Source of the DNA: an uncultured cyanobacterium
Lineage (GTDB): Bacteria > Cyanobacteriota > Cyanobacteriia > Cyanobacteriales > FACHB-T130
Length of the DNA stretch: 64,000 nucleotides
Direction of reading: 5' to 3'
Assembly: GCA_936920195.1 (NCBI GenBank)
Contig: CAKZHE010000098.1
Location: 1 to 64,000, forward strand
Position numbers and translations under genes: made by a program. How positions within the stretch are numbered: the stretch's first letter is position 1; each line of letters opens with the position of its first letter. Under the pieces are notes generated by a model, which made no database searches, was not told the origin of the DNA, and worked only from the letters and a program-made list of their open reading frames with translations. This document shows positions 40,647-50,482 of the stretch, one piece after another.

Positions 40647-41852
40647 TTAAACTAAAGCTGCTGCCTTGATTTCTAAAATCCGCGCGATCGCATCTTCCAC
40701 TACTTTATCAGGTGTCGAAGCCCCAGAAGTAATTCCGACCACAACTTTGCCTGTCGGCAACCAGTTAGATTGCACTTCCAAAGGCTTCCCTAGGGGTTTA
40801 TGTTCAATCGCATTGCCAGGAAGAATCCTTTCGGCACTATCAATATGATAGGAAGGAATGTGCCGCTCGAAGGAAATTTCTTGCAAGTGGGTAGTATTAG
40901 AAGAATTGAAACCACCAATCACTACCATCAAGTCTAATTCTTCGTCTACCAACTTGAACATGGCATCTTGGCGTTCTTGGGTAGCATCGCAAATAGTGTT
41001 GAAACTTTGGAAATGCTTGTTTAATTCGGCGGGATTGTATTTTTTCATCATTGTCCGCTCGAACAATTTGCCAATTTGCTCTGTTTCATTTTTGAGCATT
41101 GTGGTTTGATTGGCAATCCCCACTTGTTGTAAATCTCGATCGGGATCGAAACCAGCGGAACAAGCACGGCTAAACTTAGTTAGGAACTCTGTGCTATCGC
41201 CGCCATTTAAAATATAGTTGCAGACATATTCCGCTTCTGCTAAATTCAACACAATCAGGTATTTATCGGCAAAGGAGCTAGTGGCAATAGTTTCTTCGTG
41301 GGAATATTTGCCGTGAATAATCGAGGTGTAATTCTTTTTCTTGTGCTTCTCCACCGTATTCCACACCTTAGATACCCAAGGGCAAGTAGTATCCACCATC
41401 GTGCAACCCTTCTCTTGCAGGATTTGCATTTCTTGGACGCTAGCACCAAAGGCAGGTAGAATCACTACATCCTGACTGGCAACTACAGAAAAGTCTTTTT
41501 TACCCTCAATAACGGGAATAAATTCTACGCCCATATCTTGCAACCGCTGATTCACCGACGGGTTATGAATCACTTCATTGGTAATCCAAATTTTTTGAGT
41601 AGGGAAATGCTGGCGAGTTTCATACGCCATTGATACGGCTCGCTCTACCCCCCAACAAAAGCCAAAGGATTCAGCTAGTTTGATGGTGACATCGCCCTGT
41701 TGGAGTAGATAATTATTTGCCCGAATTTCTTGGATGAGGGAACTTTGATATTCCGAATCGAGTACCTTGGCAACTTCGGCTTTATGTCCAAATCCTTGCC
41801 GATGGTAGTTGTCTGAGTGGTTTAATGCCAGTTTAAAAGCTCTTGTATCCAT
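40647..41852 (-). CDS. ispH: 4-hydroxy-3-methylbut-2-enyl diphosphate reductase
   Basis: 401 residues, the long cyanobacterial/plastid form of IspH (LytB). Last step of the MEP pathway, giving IPP and DMAPP. Fe-S cysteines appear in [26 protein letters not shown] and the later ATQERQ/C region ([13 protein letters not shown]). Also seen are [17 protein letters not shown] and [11 protein letters not shown]. It supplies precursors for carotenoids, chlorophyll and the terpenes of the 0.4-8.6 kb locus, but the genes are not linked in an operon. The SGNH gene lies 12 bp upstream on the same strand. Confidence 0.95.
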   Translation of the reverse strand: MDTRAFKLALNHSDNYHRQGFGHKAEVAKVLDSEYQSSLIQEIRANNYLLQQGDVTIKLAESFGFCWGVERAVSMAYETRQHFPTQKIWITNEVIHNPSVNQRLQDMGVEFIPVIEGKKDFSVVASQDVVILPAFGASVQEMQILQEKGCTMVDTTCPWVSKVWNTVEKHKKKNYTSIIHGKYSHEETIATSSFADKYLIVLNLAEAEYVCNYILNGGDSTEFLTKFSRACSAGFDPDRDLQQVGIANQTTMLKNETEQIGKLFERTMMKKYNPAELNKHFQSFNTICDATQERQDAMFKLVDEELDLMVVIGGFNSSNTTHLQEISFERHIPSYHIDSAERILPGNAIEHKPLGKPLEVQSNWLPTGKVVVGITSGASTPDKVVEDAIARILEIKAAALV

Positions 41853-41864
41853 TGTTGTTAACGG

Positions 41865-42722
41865 TTAATTTACTGAATGGGGTTGAAGTTGAGCAAAGAT
41901 TTGCAAAGCCGAGCGCCAAACTAAGTAACCTTGAGGATTGAGGTGCAAACCATCCGTACTTAATTCTGGGCGCAAATTCCCTTGAGCGTCGGCAAACAGG
42001 GGATACAGGTGCAGATAGTTTGCGCCTTCGGCAGCAGCTATCTGTTTTAACTGTTGGTTGAGTTGCCGGATGCGGAGATTGGGAATTTTGAGGAGGCGAT
42101 CGCGTCCTTCCCAAGTTGATTTAGCATCAGCATGGGGCAGAATCGACTGCACCACGATTTGCGCCTGGGGATGAATCTGCCGCAGATAGTGGATAATCTG
42201 TCGCTGATTTGCTAGCAGTGTCTCATCTTTGACTCCCCGAAGCAAGTCATTAATCCCAATCATCACAAAAATTGTTTCCGGCTGAGTGCCATCAAACAAA
42301 CTCAATCTTTTCAGCAATCCCTTGGAGGTTTCCCCAGAGATGCCTTGATTTAACCATACCCGTTCTGGGGGTAACAAATCCGTGGGAAACCACAAGCTGA
42401 GGGAATCCCCTGCCAACACCGATAAATTTCGGGGCTGTTGGGTGGCAATTACTTCTGCTTCCTTCCCCAATTGCGCTACCCACTGCTGATAATTTAGCTG
42501 ATGGCGGGGACCCAACTCCGCTCCTGAAGTCAGATTTTTCGCTAATAGGGGTAGGCGGCGGTTTTCGGGGGGGGATTGTAGGCTGTTGGGAGCGCTGGCT
42601 TGGGAACTAGCCAAAAACCAATTATCCCGTAAAAGGAGGAGAGCGATCGCCAGCACAAATAACCCGTTTGCCAACAGGGAGAGCAAAACCCAACCAGGTA
42701 GTTTCTGAAAGCGCGTGGACAC
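41865..42722 (-). CDS. Membrane-anchored SGNH/GDSL hydrolase
   Basis: 285 residues with an N-terminal membrane anchor (about 12-35: WVLLSLLANGLFVLAIALLL). SGNH blocks: LAGDSLSLWF (catalytic Ser), GISGETS (Gly), IGINDLLRG (Asn), and STDGLHLNPQGY (Asp and His). An esterase or lipase-type enzyme acting outside the cytoplasmic membrane; substrate unknown. It precedes ispH with 12 bp between, so they probably share a transcript. Confidence 0.88.
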   Translation of the reverse strand: MSTRFQKLPGWVLLSLLANGLFVLAIALLLLRDNWFLASSQASAPNSLQSPPENRRLPLLAKNLTSGAELGPRHQLNYQQWVAQLGKEAEVIATQQPRNLSVLAGDSLSLWFPTDLLPPERVWLNQGISGETSKGLLKRLSLFDGTQPETIFVMIGINDLLRGVKDETLLANQRQIIHYLRQIHPQAQIVVQSILPHADAKSTWEGRDRLLKIPNLRIRQLNQQLKQIAAAEGANYLHLYPLFADAQGNLRPELSTDGLHLNPQGYLVWRSALQIFAQLQPHSVN

Positions 42723-42870
42723 TAGACTGGATTTATAGAAAAATACGGGAGCCTGAAAACCGCGTAACTGCTGATTCTCAATATAACCCTTGATTGTTGC
42801 ACTTAGACTAGAGTTGAGGAAAAATTTGAGGGTTCAAGGGTATTTGATTATATCTGGGGAATTTTTTTAA

Positions 42871-42912
42871 CGCAAAGGGCGCAAAGGGGAGCGCAAAGGA
42901 CGCAAAGGGAAG
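42871..42912. repeat. Tandem CGCAAAGG(G/A) repeat
   Basis: Four imperfect units, cgcaaaggg, cgcaaagggga, cgcaaagga and cgcaaaggga, in 42 bp just downstream of the Uma2 remnant gene. Confidence 0.7.
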
Positions 42913-42954
42913 AGAAAATGGTAGCTAGTCACTAGGAAATCAACATTGATAGAA

Positions 42955-43476
42955 TTAACTTAGAGCTTTCTTTGATTGCACCCAAGCTCGAAAAGCTTTC
43001 ATAGTTTTATTTCTGCCCTCAATTTTACTCTGTTCTAAATACTTAGGAATTACCTCAGTTAAGGGAAAGCCTGGAAAATGAGGACTTTCGTCAGATTTGA
43101 GATATTGTCCCGACTCTAAGACATTAATTTCTAGTTTTGTGCCATTAAACCGCCACAGTTCTCCTACTCCTAATACTTGATAATTATTCAAGTGCGTTCG
43201 AGAAGTGATATCAATCTCAATTGCTAAATCTGGCGGGGGATCTACAGTTAAATCAAGGCGATTTTTCCCTCTTACTGCTACTTCGTTCTTGATATAAAAA
43301 CAGCTATCCGCTTCTAGCCCTTGGCTCATAGCTTCACTTTTAAAAGTGGTAGAGGCGAGATTCCAGAATTCCATATTAAGTTCTTCTAGCAGTTGTTCGT
43401 ACATCTGCCAGCTAACATTAGTCATTAGGAGTTGTTGCCCAGGTGGAACTATGATTTGTTGGAGTGGGATTTGCAT
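42955..43476 (-). CDS. Uma2-family protein with an internal deletion
   Basis: 173 residues. It matches Uma2 proteins at the N-terminus (LLMTNVSWQMYEQLLEEL) and from STTFKSEAMSQGLEADSCFY onward (DLTVDPPPDLAIEIDITSRT, LGVGELWRFNG), but the roughly 45-residue stretch that normally separates these parts is absent. The reading frame is kept. The active-site region PPDLAIEIDITS is intact, the fold's N-terminal helices are not, so activity is doubtful. Probably a decaying copy. Confidence 0.7.
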   Translation of the reverse strand: MQIPLQQIIVPPGQQLLMTNVSWQMYEQLLEELNMEFWNLASTTFKSEAMSQGLEADSCFYIKNEVAVRGKNRLDLTVDPPPDLAIEIDITSRTHLNNYQVLGVGELWRFNGTKLEINVLESGQYLKSDESPHFPGFPLTEVIPKYLEQSKIEGRNKTMKAFRAWVQSKKALS

Positions 43477-43543
43477 ATTTTTTTGACCAGGTAACAGGGA
43501 ATATTGCCAGGATTTGCGACAATAGGAAATAAAGGCATCGTAG

Positions 43544-45517
43544 ATGAAGATTAATTTTGGGCGGGAAGTTTGCGGTAATCTGGCTGCGGCACAGGAGCGG
43601 GAATGGCTGGTAACTAACGGTTTGGGCAGTTATGCTTCGGGTACGGTGGCGGGGGTGCTGACTCGTTGCTATCACGGGTTGTTGGTGGCAGCGCTGAAGC
43701 CGCCGTTGGCGCGATCGCTCTTAGTGACTAAAATTGATGAAACTATTCAGTACGATGGTCATCATCATCGATTATTTGTCAATCGCTGGGCGGATGATAT
43801 TGTCGATCCTAACGGTTATTGGTATTTGGAAAGTTTCCATTTAGAGGGAACAATTCCGGTTTGGCGGTTTGCGGTGGGGGATGCGTTACTGGAAAAGCGC
43901 ATTTGGATGGCGGCGGGGGCAAATATCACTTACGTTTACTACCAATTGGTGCGAGGCAGTCAACCTCTAGTGTTGTCTTTTAAGGTGTTGGTGAATTATC
44001 GGGATTACCATACCCGCACGAAGGATAATAGTTGGCGGATGGCGGTGCAGCGGCGGGAAAATGGCATGGGAGTAACGGCTTTTCCGGGAGCAGTACCATT
44101 TTATTTGTTGGCAAATCGCGGGGAGGTGACAACCGCCCACAATTGGTACAACAATTTTCAGTTGGTGGCAGAGGGCGATCGCGGTTTATTTGACTTGGAT
44201 GATAATCTGTATGTGGGGAGTTTTCAGGCTACCATTGCCCCGGCAGGAAATCTGACTTTTGTGGCGAGTACGGAAGTTAATCCTAGTTTAGAGGGAGCGA
44301 TCGCCCTGCCGCAACGTCAGGCTTACGAACAGGAGTTAATTCAGCGCGCCAATTGGCAATCAGCGCCAACCTGGATTAATCAATTGGTTTTAGCTGCGGA
44401 TCAGTTTATCGTTAACCGTCCCCTGCCAGATCAACCGGAGGGTAAAACAATTTTGGCAGGTTATCATTGGTTTGCGGATTGGGGCAGGGATACCATGATT
44501 GCTTTACCTGGTTTAACTTTAGCGACCAATCGTCCCGAAATAGCGGCGGCAATTCTGCGAACTTTTGGGAAATATGTCAATCAGGGGATGTTGCCGAATA
44601 ATTTCCCCGATGATGGCAGGCAACCGGATGAGGGTAGTTACAATACTGTTGATGCGACGTTGTGGTATTTTGAAGCGTTGCGGCAATATTATGATGCTAC
44701 AGGCGATCGCCAACTGGTTGCGGAACTATGGTCAGTTTTAGTAGAAATTATCAATTGGCACGTTCGCGGAACCCGCTACAATATTCACCAAGACTCCCAA
44801 GATGGATTGATTTATGCTGGTAAAATCGGGACGCAGCTAACTTGGATGGATGCCAAGGTTGATGAGTGGGTAGTTACTCCCCGGATGGGCAAGCCGGTAG
44901 AAATTAGCGCTCTGTGGTACAACGCTTTGAAAACGATGGTTTTGTTTGCCGAAAAATTAGGTAAACCTAGCCTAGAATATCAGGCGATGGCGGAAGTAAC
45001 TTTAAACGGGTTTCAACGATTTTGGAATGCTGACAAAGGTTATTGTTTTGATGTTTTGGATACGCCTACAGGTAATGATACTTCCCTCCGCCCTAATCAA
45101 ATTTTCGCCGTTTCCCTCTCCGAAAGTCCCTTAACTCCCTCCCAACAGCAGCAAGTTGTGGAAATTTGCGGGCGTTATTTGCTCACTTCCTATGGTTTGC
45201 GGAGTCTGGCTCCGGGAGAAGCAGAATATCAAGGGAAATACGAAGGCGATCGCATTAGTCGCGATGGGGCGTATCATCAAGGAACAGTGTGGGGATGGTT
45301 AATTGGGGCATTTGCGATCGCTCATTGGCGAGTTTTTAAAAACCCAGTTCAAGCGCGAACTTTCCTGGAACCAATGGCACAACACTTACAAAATGCAGGT
45401 TTAGGAACTATTAGCGAGATTTTTAATGGTGATGCTCCCATCCAGCCCAAAGGTTGTATTGCCCAAGCTTGGTCAGTAGCAGAAGTATTGCGAGCTTGGC
45501 GAATCCTTGAAGATTGA
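43544..45517 (+). CDS. Glycogen debranching-type amylo-alpha-1,6-glucosidase
   Basis: 657 residues. N-terminal GDE_N beta-sandwich domain (1-260; start REWLVTNGLGSYASGTVAGV) and C-terminal (alpha/alpha)6 GH133-like domain (290-650): GYHWFADWGRDTMIALPGLT carries the catalytic acid region, with ALWYNALKTMVLFA and GAYHQGTVWGWLIGAFA after it. It removes alpha-1,6 branches in glycogen, consistent with the glycogen phosphorylase gene 10 kb away. Common in cyanobacteria beside or apart from the GlgX type. Confidence 0.88.
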   Translation: MKINFGREVCGNLAAAQEREWLVTNGLGSYASGTVAGVLTRCYHGLLVAALKPPLARSLLVTKIDETIQYDGHHHRLFVNRWADDIVDPNGYWYLESFHLEGTIPVWRFAVGDALLEKRIWMAAGANITYVYYQLVRGSQPLVLSFKVLVNYRDYHTRTKDNSWRMAVQRRENGMGVTAFPGAVPFYLLANRGEVTTAHNWYNNFQLVAEGDRGLFDLDDNLYVGSFQATIAPAGNLTFVASTEVNPSLEGAIALPQRQAYEQELIQRANWQSAPTWINQLVLAADQFIVNRPLPDQPEGKTILAGYHWFADWGRDTMIALPGLTLATNRPEIAAAILRTFGKYVNQGMLPNNFPDDGRQPDEGSYNTVDATLWYFEALRQYYDATGDRQLVAELWSVLVEIINWHVRGTRYNIHQDSQDGLIYAGKIGTQLTWMDAKVDEWVVTPRMGKPVEISALWYNALKTMVLFAEKLGKPSLEYQAMAEVTLNGFQRFWNADKGYCFDVLDTPTGNDTSLRPNQIFAVSLSESPLTPSQQQQVVEICGRYLLTSYGLRSLAPGEAEYQGKYEGDRISRDGAYHQGTVWGWLIGAFAIAHWRVFKNPVQARTFLEPMAQHLQNAGLGTISEIFNGDAPIQPKGCIAQAWSVAEVLRAWRILED

Positions 45518-45560
45518 TTATAACCTCTTTTGATTATGATTGCTCAAAATCCTCAAACCT

Positions 45561-46454
45561 ATGCAATTCATCAACCCCAAAACCGACTTCGCTTTTAAAA
45601 AGATCTTCGGTTCTTCAGAAAACAAACACATCCTCAAAAGCTTTCTCAATGCCTTAATCTATGAAGGCAATCCCGTAATTGAGGACTTGGAAATTATTGA
45701 CACTGCCCTATCTTTAAAGATCTCTGGATTGAAAGACAGTTATCTGGATGTGAAGGCCAAAATCAATGATGGCACGACAGTGATTATTGAGATGCAGGTG
45801 TTAAATGTGGCTTCCTTTGCCAAACGAGTGATTTACAATGCGGCGAAAACCTATGCTAATCAACTGGGTAAGGGCGAAGGCTATTCTAAGTTAAAGCCAG
45901 TGATTGCTTTAACGATTACTGATTTTGAGATGTTTCAAGATCGGGCTAAGGTGATTTCGCATTTTCGGTTTAAAGAGGTTGAGGATTTATTTGATTATCC
46001 TGAACCAGAAATTGACTTGTTTTTTGTAGAACTGCCGAAATTCAAAAAGGATTTGGAGCAATTGGAAAGTATTGCTGATAAATGGATATATTTTATCAAG
46101 AATGCGCCTTCGTTGGAAATCATTCCTGGCAAGATGGGGGAGGTGTCGGAAATTAATCAGGCTTTTGAGATGGCGAATGAAGCGAATTTAAGTTTGGCGG
46201 AGTTGGAAGGTTTAGAAAAAAGGGAGATGGTGATTGAAGATCAGCGAAATTTAATTGTGAGAGGATTGCAAGAGGGATTGGAAAAGGGCTTGCAAAAAGG
46301 ATTGGAAAAAGGACGACAAGAGGGACTTGAAGAAGGAATGAGAAAAAGAACTTTGGAAATTGCCAGACAACTTTTAGATGTTCTTGACGATCAAACTATT
46401 ATGCAGAAAACAGGTTTGACATTGGAGGATATTCAAGGATTAAGGCAGGGATAA
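45561..46454 (+). CDS. Rpn-family PD-(D/E)XK nuclease
   Basis: 297 residues from ATG 45561 (MQFINPKTDFAFKKIFGSSE); a TTG at 45540 is less likely. Nuclease core: LDVKAKINDGTTVIIEMQVL (D...ExQ). The C-terminal tail is made of LQEGLEKGLQKGLEKGRQEG type repeats, characteristic of Rpn/PDDEXK_2 proteins, ending in a TGLTLEDIQGL motif. RpnA-type proteins promote recombination and act as DNA nucleases; these genes are also mislabelled as transposases. Isolated, between metabolic genes. Confidence 0.88.
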   Translation: MQFINPKTDFAFKKIFGSSENKHILKSFLNALIYEGNPVIEDLEIIDTALSLKISGLKDSYLDVKAKINDGTTVIIEMQVLNVASFAKRVIYNAAKTYANQLGKGEGYSKLKPVIALTITDFEMFQDRAKVISHFRFKEVEDLFDYPEPEIDLFFVELPKFKKDLEQLESIADKWIYFIKNAPSLEIIPGKMGEVSEINQAFEMANEANLSLAELEGLEKREMVIEDQRNLIVRGLQEGLEKGLQKGLEKGRQEGLEEGMRKRTLEIARQLLDVLDDQTIMQKTGLTLEDIQGLRQG

Positions 46455-46501
46455 TCGAGGAAAACGATCGACTAAGACTCAGTATATATTCACCCATTTT
46501 T

Positions 46502-47476
46502 ATGTCAGTAGATTTTACGGTGGCTATTCCTACTTATAATGGAGAACAGCGCCTGCCAGAGGTTTTAGAAAAACTGCGGGAGTGTGGCTGGGAAAGCGAT
46601 CGCTTGCTTCCAGACCTAACTTGGGAGATTATCATTGTAGACAACAACAGTAGCGATCGCACTGCCGAAGTTGTCCAAACTTTTCAAACCCATTGGTTGC
46701 CGAAATATCCCTTAAAATACTACTTTGAACCCCAACAGGGTGCAGCCTTTGCTCGCCGCCGTGCCATCCAAGCTGCCCAAGGGGAATTAATCGGCTTTCT
46801 CGATGATGACAATTTGCCCGCTGCTGATTGGATAATAGCTGCTTTTCTGTTTGCCCAAGATCGTCCCCAAGTCGGAGCTTTTGGCAGTCAAATTCACCCA
46901 CTTTATGAAACCCCACCACCGGAAAATTTCGAGCGCATTGCCCCATTTCTCGCGATTACTGAGCGTGGTTCTCTGCCCTTAAAATATCAGCCTAGTCAAA
47001 AATTACTGCCCCCATCGGCGGGTTTAGTGGTAAGGCGAAATGCTTGGTTAAATAGCCTTCCCCCCAATCAAATTTTGACAGGCAGAACTAACCAAAGTAT
47101 GCTTACCAGTGAAGATTTAGAAATGCTGTCTTGGATGCAACACGCAGGTTGGGAAGTCTGGTATAATCCCGCCATGCAGGTTTGGCACAAAATTCCCAGT
47201 TCTCGCTTAAGTAGAGATTATTTAATTCCCTTTTTTCGAGGGATTGGCTTAAGTCGCTATGTAACTAGAATGTTTGGATTTAAATCTTGGCAAAAACCCC
47301 TAGCTTTATTCGCCTATACTATCAACGATCTGCGTAAAATCCTGTTTCACTTACTCAAGCACGGTACTGAAGTTAATCGCGATTTAGTTGCTGCCTGTGA
47401 ATTGCAACTATTTCTCAGTAGTCTCGCCAGTCCTATTTATTTGTGGAAAAATGGCTATTTTAAGGATAAAAAGTAA
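46502..47476 (+). CDS. GT2 glycosyltransferase, HpsE-like (1)
   Basis: 324 residues, GT-A fold. FTVAIPTYNGEQRLPEVLEK begins the nucleotide-sugar domain, followed by IIVDNNSSDRTAEV, GAAFARRRAIQAAQGELIGF and the DDDN metal motif in FLDDDNLP. Later SEDLEMLSWMQHAGWEVWYN is the acceptor-side ED motif. Similar to hormogonium polysaccharide HpsE-type enzymes. The stop is directly followed by the next ATG, so the two related genes form an operon. Confidence 0.85.
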   Translation: MSVDFTVAIPTYNGEQRLPEVLEKLRECGWESDRLLPDLTWEIIIVDNNSSDRTAEVVQTFQTHWLPKYPLKYYFEPQQGAAFARRRAIQAAQGELIGFLDDDNLPAADWIIAAFLFAQDRPQVGAFGSQIHPLYETPPPENFERIAPFLAITERGSLPLKYQPSQKLLPPSAGLVVRRNAWLNSLPPNQILTGRTNQSMLTSEDLEMLSWMQHAGWEVWYNPAMQVWHKIPSSRLSRDYLIPFFRGIGLSRYVTRMFGFKSWQKPLALFAYTINDLRKILFHLLKHGTEVNRDLVAACELQLFLSSLASPIYLWKNGYFKDKK

Positions 47477-48448
47477 ATGGCGGAAAAAGAAGTTACTTTA
47501 GACTTTACAATCGCTATTCCCACTTATAACGGAGCTAGTCGCTTGCCAAAGCTTTTGGCAAGATTGCAACAGCAAAAGAACGTTGTTGAAATTAGTTGGG
47601 AAATCATTATTATTGACAATGATAGTCAAGACAATACAGCAAAAATAATTAAATCATATCAAAATAATTGGCAGCAAAACTACCCGTTAAGATACTTTTT
47701 AGAAACTAAACAGGGAGCAGCTTTTGCGAGATTAAGAGGTGGAAAGGAAGCGAAAGGAAAATTAATCGGCTTCATTGATGATGATGTTTTGCCAGATTAT
47801 AATTGGCTGGCAGAAGCGTGGAAATTTGGATGCGATCGCCCTCATATTGGCGCTTACAGCGGTTCAATTCATGGCGAATTTGAATCTCCGCCGCCGGAAA
47901 ATTTCGACAAAATTGCGGGCTTCTTAGCCATTAGGAAATATGGCAATCAAGCTCAACTATTCGATCCTCCAAATTTAAGACTTCCTCCCACCGCCTCCCT
48001 CGTAGTCAACCGACAAGCTTGGCAAGAATCCGCCCCTATAAATCCAGTTTTAATTGGCAGAGTTGGGGGAAAGATGTTGGGAGGAGAGGATTATGAAATG
48101 TTAATCCACATTCATAGTGCAGGTTGGGAAATATGGTATAATCCAGCGATGAATAGCTACCATCAAATTCCCAGTTGGCGACTAGAACGAGATTATTTAC
48201 TCGCCCTAGCCTATCATTCTGGCTTGCCTACTTGTTATTTGCGATCGCTGTCTGCACTACCTTGGCAAAAACCACTAATTGCCATCAAAATTATTTTAGG
48301 CAGCTTGCGAAGAATGTTCTTAATTAGCCTTAAATATCAGGGGCGCGTCAAGACGGATTTAGTGGCAGCTTGTGAATGGCAATTTTTCTGGGGAAACATT
48401 CTCAGTGTCTTTTACTATATTTTAAATTGGAGTCGAAAATCAACCTAA
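47477..48448 (+). CDS. GT2 glycosyltransferase, HpsE-like (2)
   Basis: 323 residues, paralogue of the preceding gene with the same blocks: FTIAIPTYNGASRLPKLLAR, IIIDNDSQDNTAKI, GAAFARLRGGKEAKGKLIGF, IDDDVLP, GEDYEMLIHIHSAGWEIWYN, and the conserved DLVAACEWQFF near the C-terminus. Likely arose by tandem duplication. It begins at the base after the previous stop codon. Confidence 0.85.
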   Translation: MAEKEVTLDFTIAIPTYNGASRLPKLLARLQQQKNVVEISWEIIIIDNDSQDNTAKIIKSYQNNWQQNYPLRYFLETKQGAAFARLRGGKEAKGKLIGFIDDDVLPDYNWLAEAWKFGCDRPHIGAYSGSIHGEFESPPPENFDKIAGFLAIRKYGNQAQLFDPPNLRLPPTASLVVNRQAWQESAPINPVLIGRVGGKMLGGEDYEMLIHIHSAGWEIWYNPAMNSYHQIPSWRLERDYLLALAYHSGLPTCYLRSLSALPWQKPLIAIKIILGSLRRMFLISLKYQGRVKTDLVAACEWQFFWGNILSVFYYILNWSRKST

Positions 48449-48459
48449 CTGCTAACTTT

Positions 48460-49383
48460 ATGGAAATTTCAGTTGCTATTTGTACTTATAATCGTGCCGA
48501 CAGATTGACACTATCCCTAGAAAGTCTCTGCCAGCAAACTTTAACATTTGATGATTTTGAAATTCTGGTCATAGATAATGCTTCTAGCGATCGCACCCCC
48601 CAAGTTTGTACCGAGTATCAATCCTCCCTCCCCAATTTAAAATATATTTATGAACCAGTACGGGGTTTATCCAAAGCTCGCAATACTGCCTGCCAACAAG
48701 CTCAAGGGAAATACATTGCCTATTTAGATGATGATGCGATCGCTTGTCCAATTTGGCTAGAAACAATTTTACAGGTTTTTAAAAACATCCAACCCACCCC
48801 AATCGGTATGGGAGGAGCCATTTATCCCCTCTGGGAAATTCCTAAACCAGAGTGGATGCACAAATATATGGAAGACCTATTTACTGTGCTAGACTATGGC
48901 GATCGCCCTCGGTGGTTTGAGTCAGATAAATTCCCCTACGGGGCAAACATGACTTATCAGCGCCCAGCTTTATTAGCAGTGGGTGGATTTAGCGAAAATT
49001 TAGGGCGAAAAGGGCAAAACTTATTATCGGAAGAAGAACATTTATTAAACCTGCAATTGCAAAACCAAGGAGGAAAATTTTACTATCATCCCCAAGCCGC
49101 CGTCGAACATTGGATACCCAAAGAACGGATTAATCCTAATTGGTTAGTCCGACGCAGTTATTGGCAAGGCAGATCGGTTGCCATGGTAAATCAACTATTA
49201 GGAACTCCCCTACCCCAGTTGCGTTGGGAGAGTTTTCAAAAACTCGTCCATTGGATGAATTGGAAAAGAGCGATCGCCCAATTATGGCCTAATCAAAAAG
49301 TGCGAATTTGGACGCGAATTTGGCTATATTGGCATTGGGGCTATTTTTATCAAATTTGGTTCAATCTTCCCCCCAAGCAATAA
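48460..49383 (+). CDS. GT2 glycosyltransferase (3)
   Basis: 307 residues from ATG 48460 (MEISVAICTYNRADRLTLSL); the longer reading frame back to 48376 overlaps the previous gene and looks non-native. GT-A motifs: ICTYNRADRL, VIDNASSDRTPQV, GLSKARNTACQQAQGKYIAY, LDDDAIACPIW, and SEEEHLLNLQLQNQGGKFYY. More distant from the two upstream GT2 enzymes. 11 bp after the previous stop, in the same operon. Confidence 0.85.
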   Translation: MEISVAICTYNRADRLTLSLESLCQQTLTFDDFEILVIDNASSDRTPQVCTEYQSSLPNLKYIYEPVRGLSKARNTACQQAQGKYIAYLDDDAIACPIWLETILQVFKNIQPTPIGMGGAIYPLWEIPKPEWMHKYMEDLFTVLDYGDRPRWFESDKFPYGANMTYQRPALLAVGGFSENLGRKGQNLLSEEEHLLNLQLQNQGGKFYYHPQAAVEHWIPKERINPNWLVRRSYWQGRSVAMVNQLLGTPLPQLRWESFQKLVHWMNWKRAIAQLWPNQKVRIWTRIWLYWHWGYFYQIWFNLPPKQ

Positions 49384-49390
49384 ACTAATT

Positions 49391-50482
49391 ATGGGTTTTA
49401 CCACTCCCGCAGATTTGCAACAACAATTGCACCAAGCCTTAAGCCACTTAGGTAGCTTACCCGAATGCGTACTTTTAGACTATCCTGATTATCTAAATAT
49501 TGGCGATCATCTGATTTGGTTAGGCACAATCTTTTATTTAACTGATGTTTCTGCCACCCACATCAAATATATCGCCAGCATTAACAGCTTTTCCGCCGCC
49601 GAAATGGATCAACACCTCGGCGATGCCCCCATTTTATTACAAGGAGGAGGTAATTTAGGCGATAATTGGCAGCGCCATCAAAAGTTCAGAGAACATATTA
49701 TCAATAAATATCGCGATCGCCCCATCTTCATTCTACCCCAAAGCATTTATTTCTCCCAACCCGCCGCCCTCCAACAAGCCGCCCAGATCTTTAACTCCCA
49801 TCCCAACTTAACCATATTTGTGCGCGATAACTACAGCCATCAAATTGCCCAACAAGCCTTCCATCAATGTCGAATTATTAAAGCTCCCGATATGGCATTG
49901 CAAATGGTAGGAATGCCGGGATTAACTGCCAAAACTCCCCAACAAAAATCTCTACTTTACCACTGCCGGGAAGACTCAGAGCTAAATCCCGCCTTTTCTC
50001 CTCAGCAAATCAATCTGCCCAATTTAACAATTCAAGACTGGATTTCTTACCAATGGATTTATCGAGAAAAATTAGGCGATCGCCCTGAGTGGTATTGGCG
50101 CTTACCTGGTATAATTCGCCTAATTAGAGAAGGTTGGCAGCGCGGTTTTTCCCATCCCCAAGAATGGATTTCGCGCCAGCAGTGGCAACACTGGCATCCC
50201 TACAACTCTAAACTTAATTCTTTAACCCATGCAACTTGGCATCAAAAATCTTGGAGCCTAATGCACAGCGGCATTTACCAATTTCAACAGTATCATTTAG
50301 TAATTACTAACCGCTTACATGGACATATTACCTGCTTGCTGTTGGGGATTCCCCATATTTTTTTACCCAACTCATACCACAAAAATGAATATTTTTATCA
50401 AACCTGGACAGCAGAAATTCCCTTTTGTTGCTTTGTCAACGATGCTACCCAAATTAAAGTTGCTATTGAAAAAATTTTCTAA
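49391..50482 (+). CDS. Polysaccharide pyruvyl transferase-family protein
   Basis: 363 residues. Family motifs: DYPDYLNIGDHLIWLGTIFY, ILLQGGGNLGDNW, ILPQSIYFSQ, TIFVRDNYSHQIA, and RLHGHITCLLLGIPHIFLPN. These enzymes add pyruvate ketals from phosphoenolpyruvate to sugars of surface polysaccharides. It ends the three-GT2 operon (7 bp after the previous stop), so the unit probably builds and decorates an exported polysaccharide. Confidence 0.87.
   Translation: MGFTTPADLQQQLHQALSHLGSLPECVLLDYPDYLNIGDHLIWLGTIFYLTDVSATHIKYIASINSFSAAEMDQHLGDAPILLQGGGNLGDNWQRHQKFREHIINKYRDRPIFILPQSIYFSQPAALQQAAQIFNSHPNLTIFVRDNYSHQIAQQAFHQCRIIKAPDMALQMVGMPGLTAKTPQQKSLLYHCREDSELNPAFSPQQINLPNLTIQDWISYQWIYREKLGDRPEWYWRLPGIIRLIREGWQRGFSHPQEWISRQQWQHWHPYNSKLNSLTHATWHQKSWSLMHSGIYQFQQYHLVITNRLHGHITCLLLGIPHIFLPNSYHKNEYFYQTWTAEIPFCCFVNDATQIKVAIEKIF

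Noticed and set aside
45561-46454. Transposase of an insertion sequence
   Set aside because: Rpn/PDDEXK_2 proteins are often so labelled, but no terminal repeats flank the gene.
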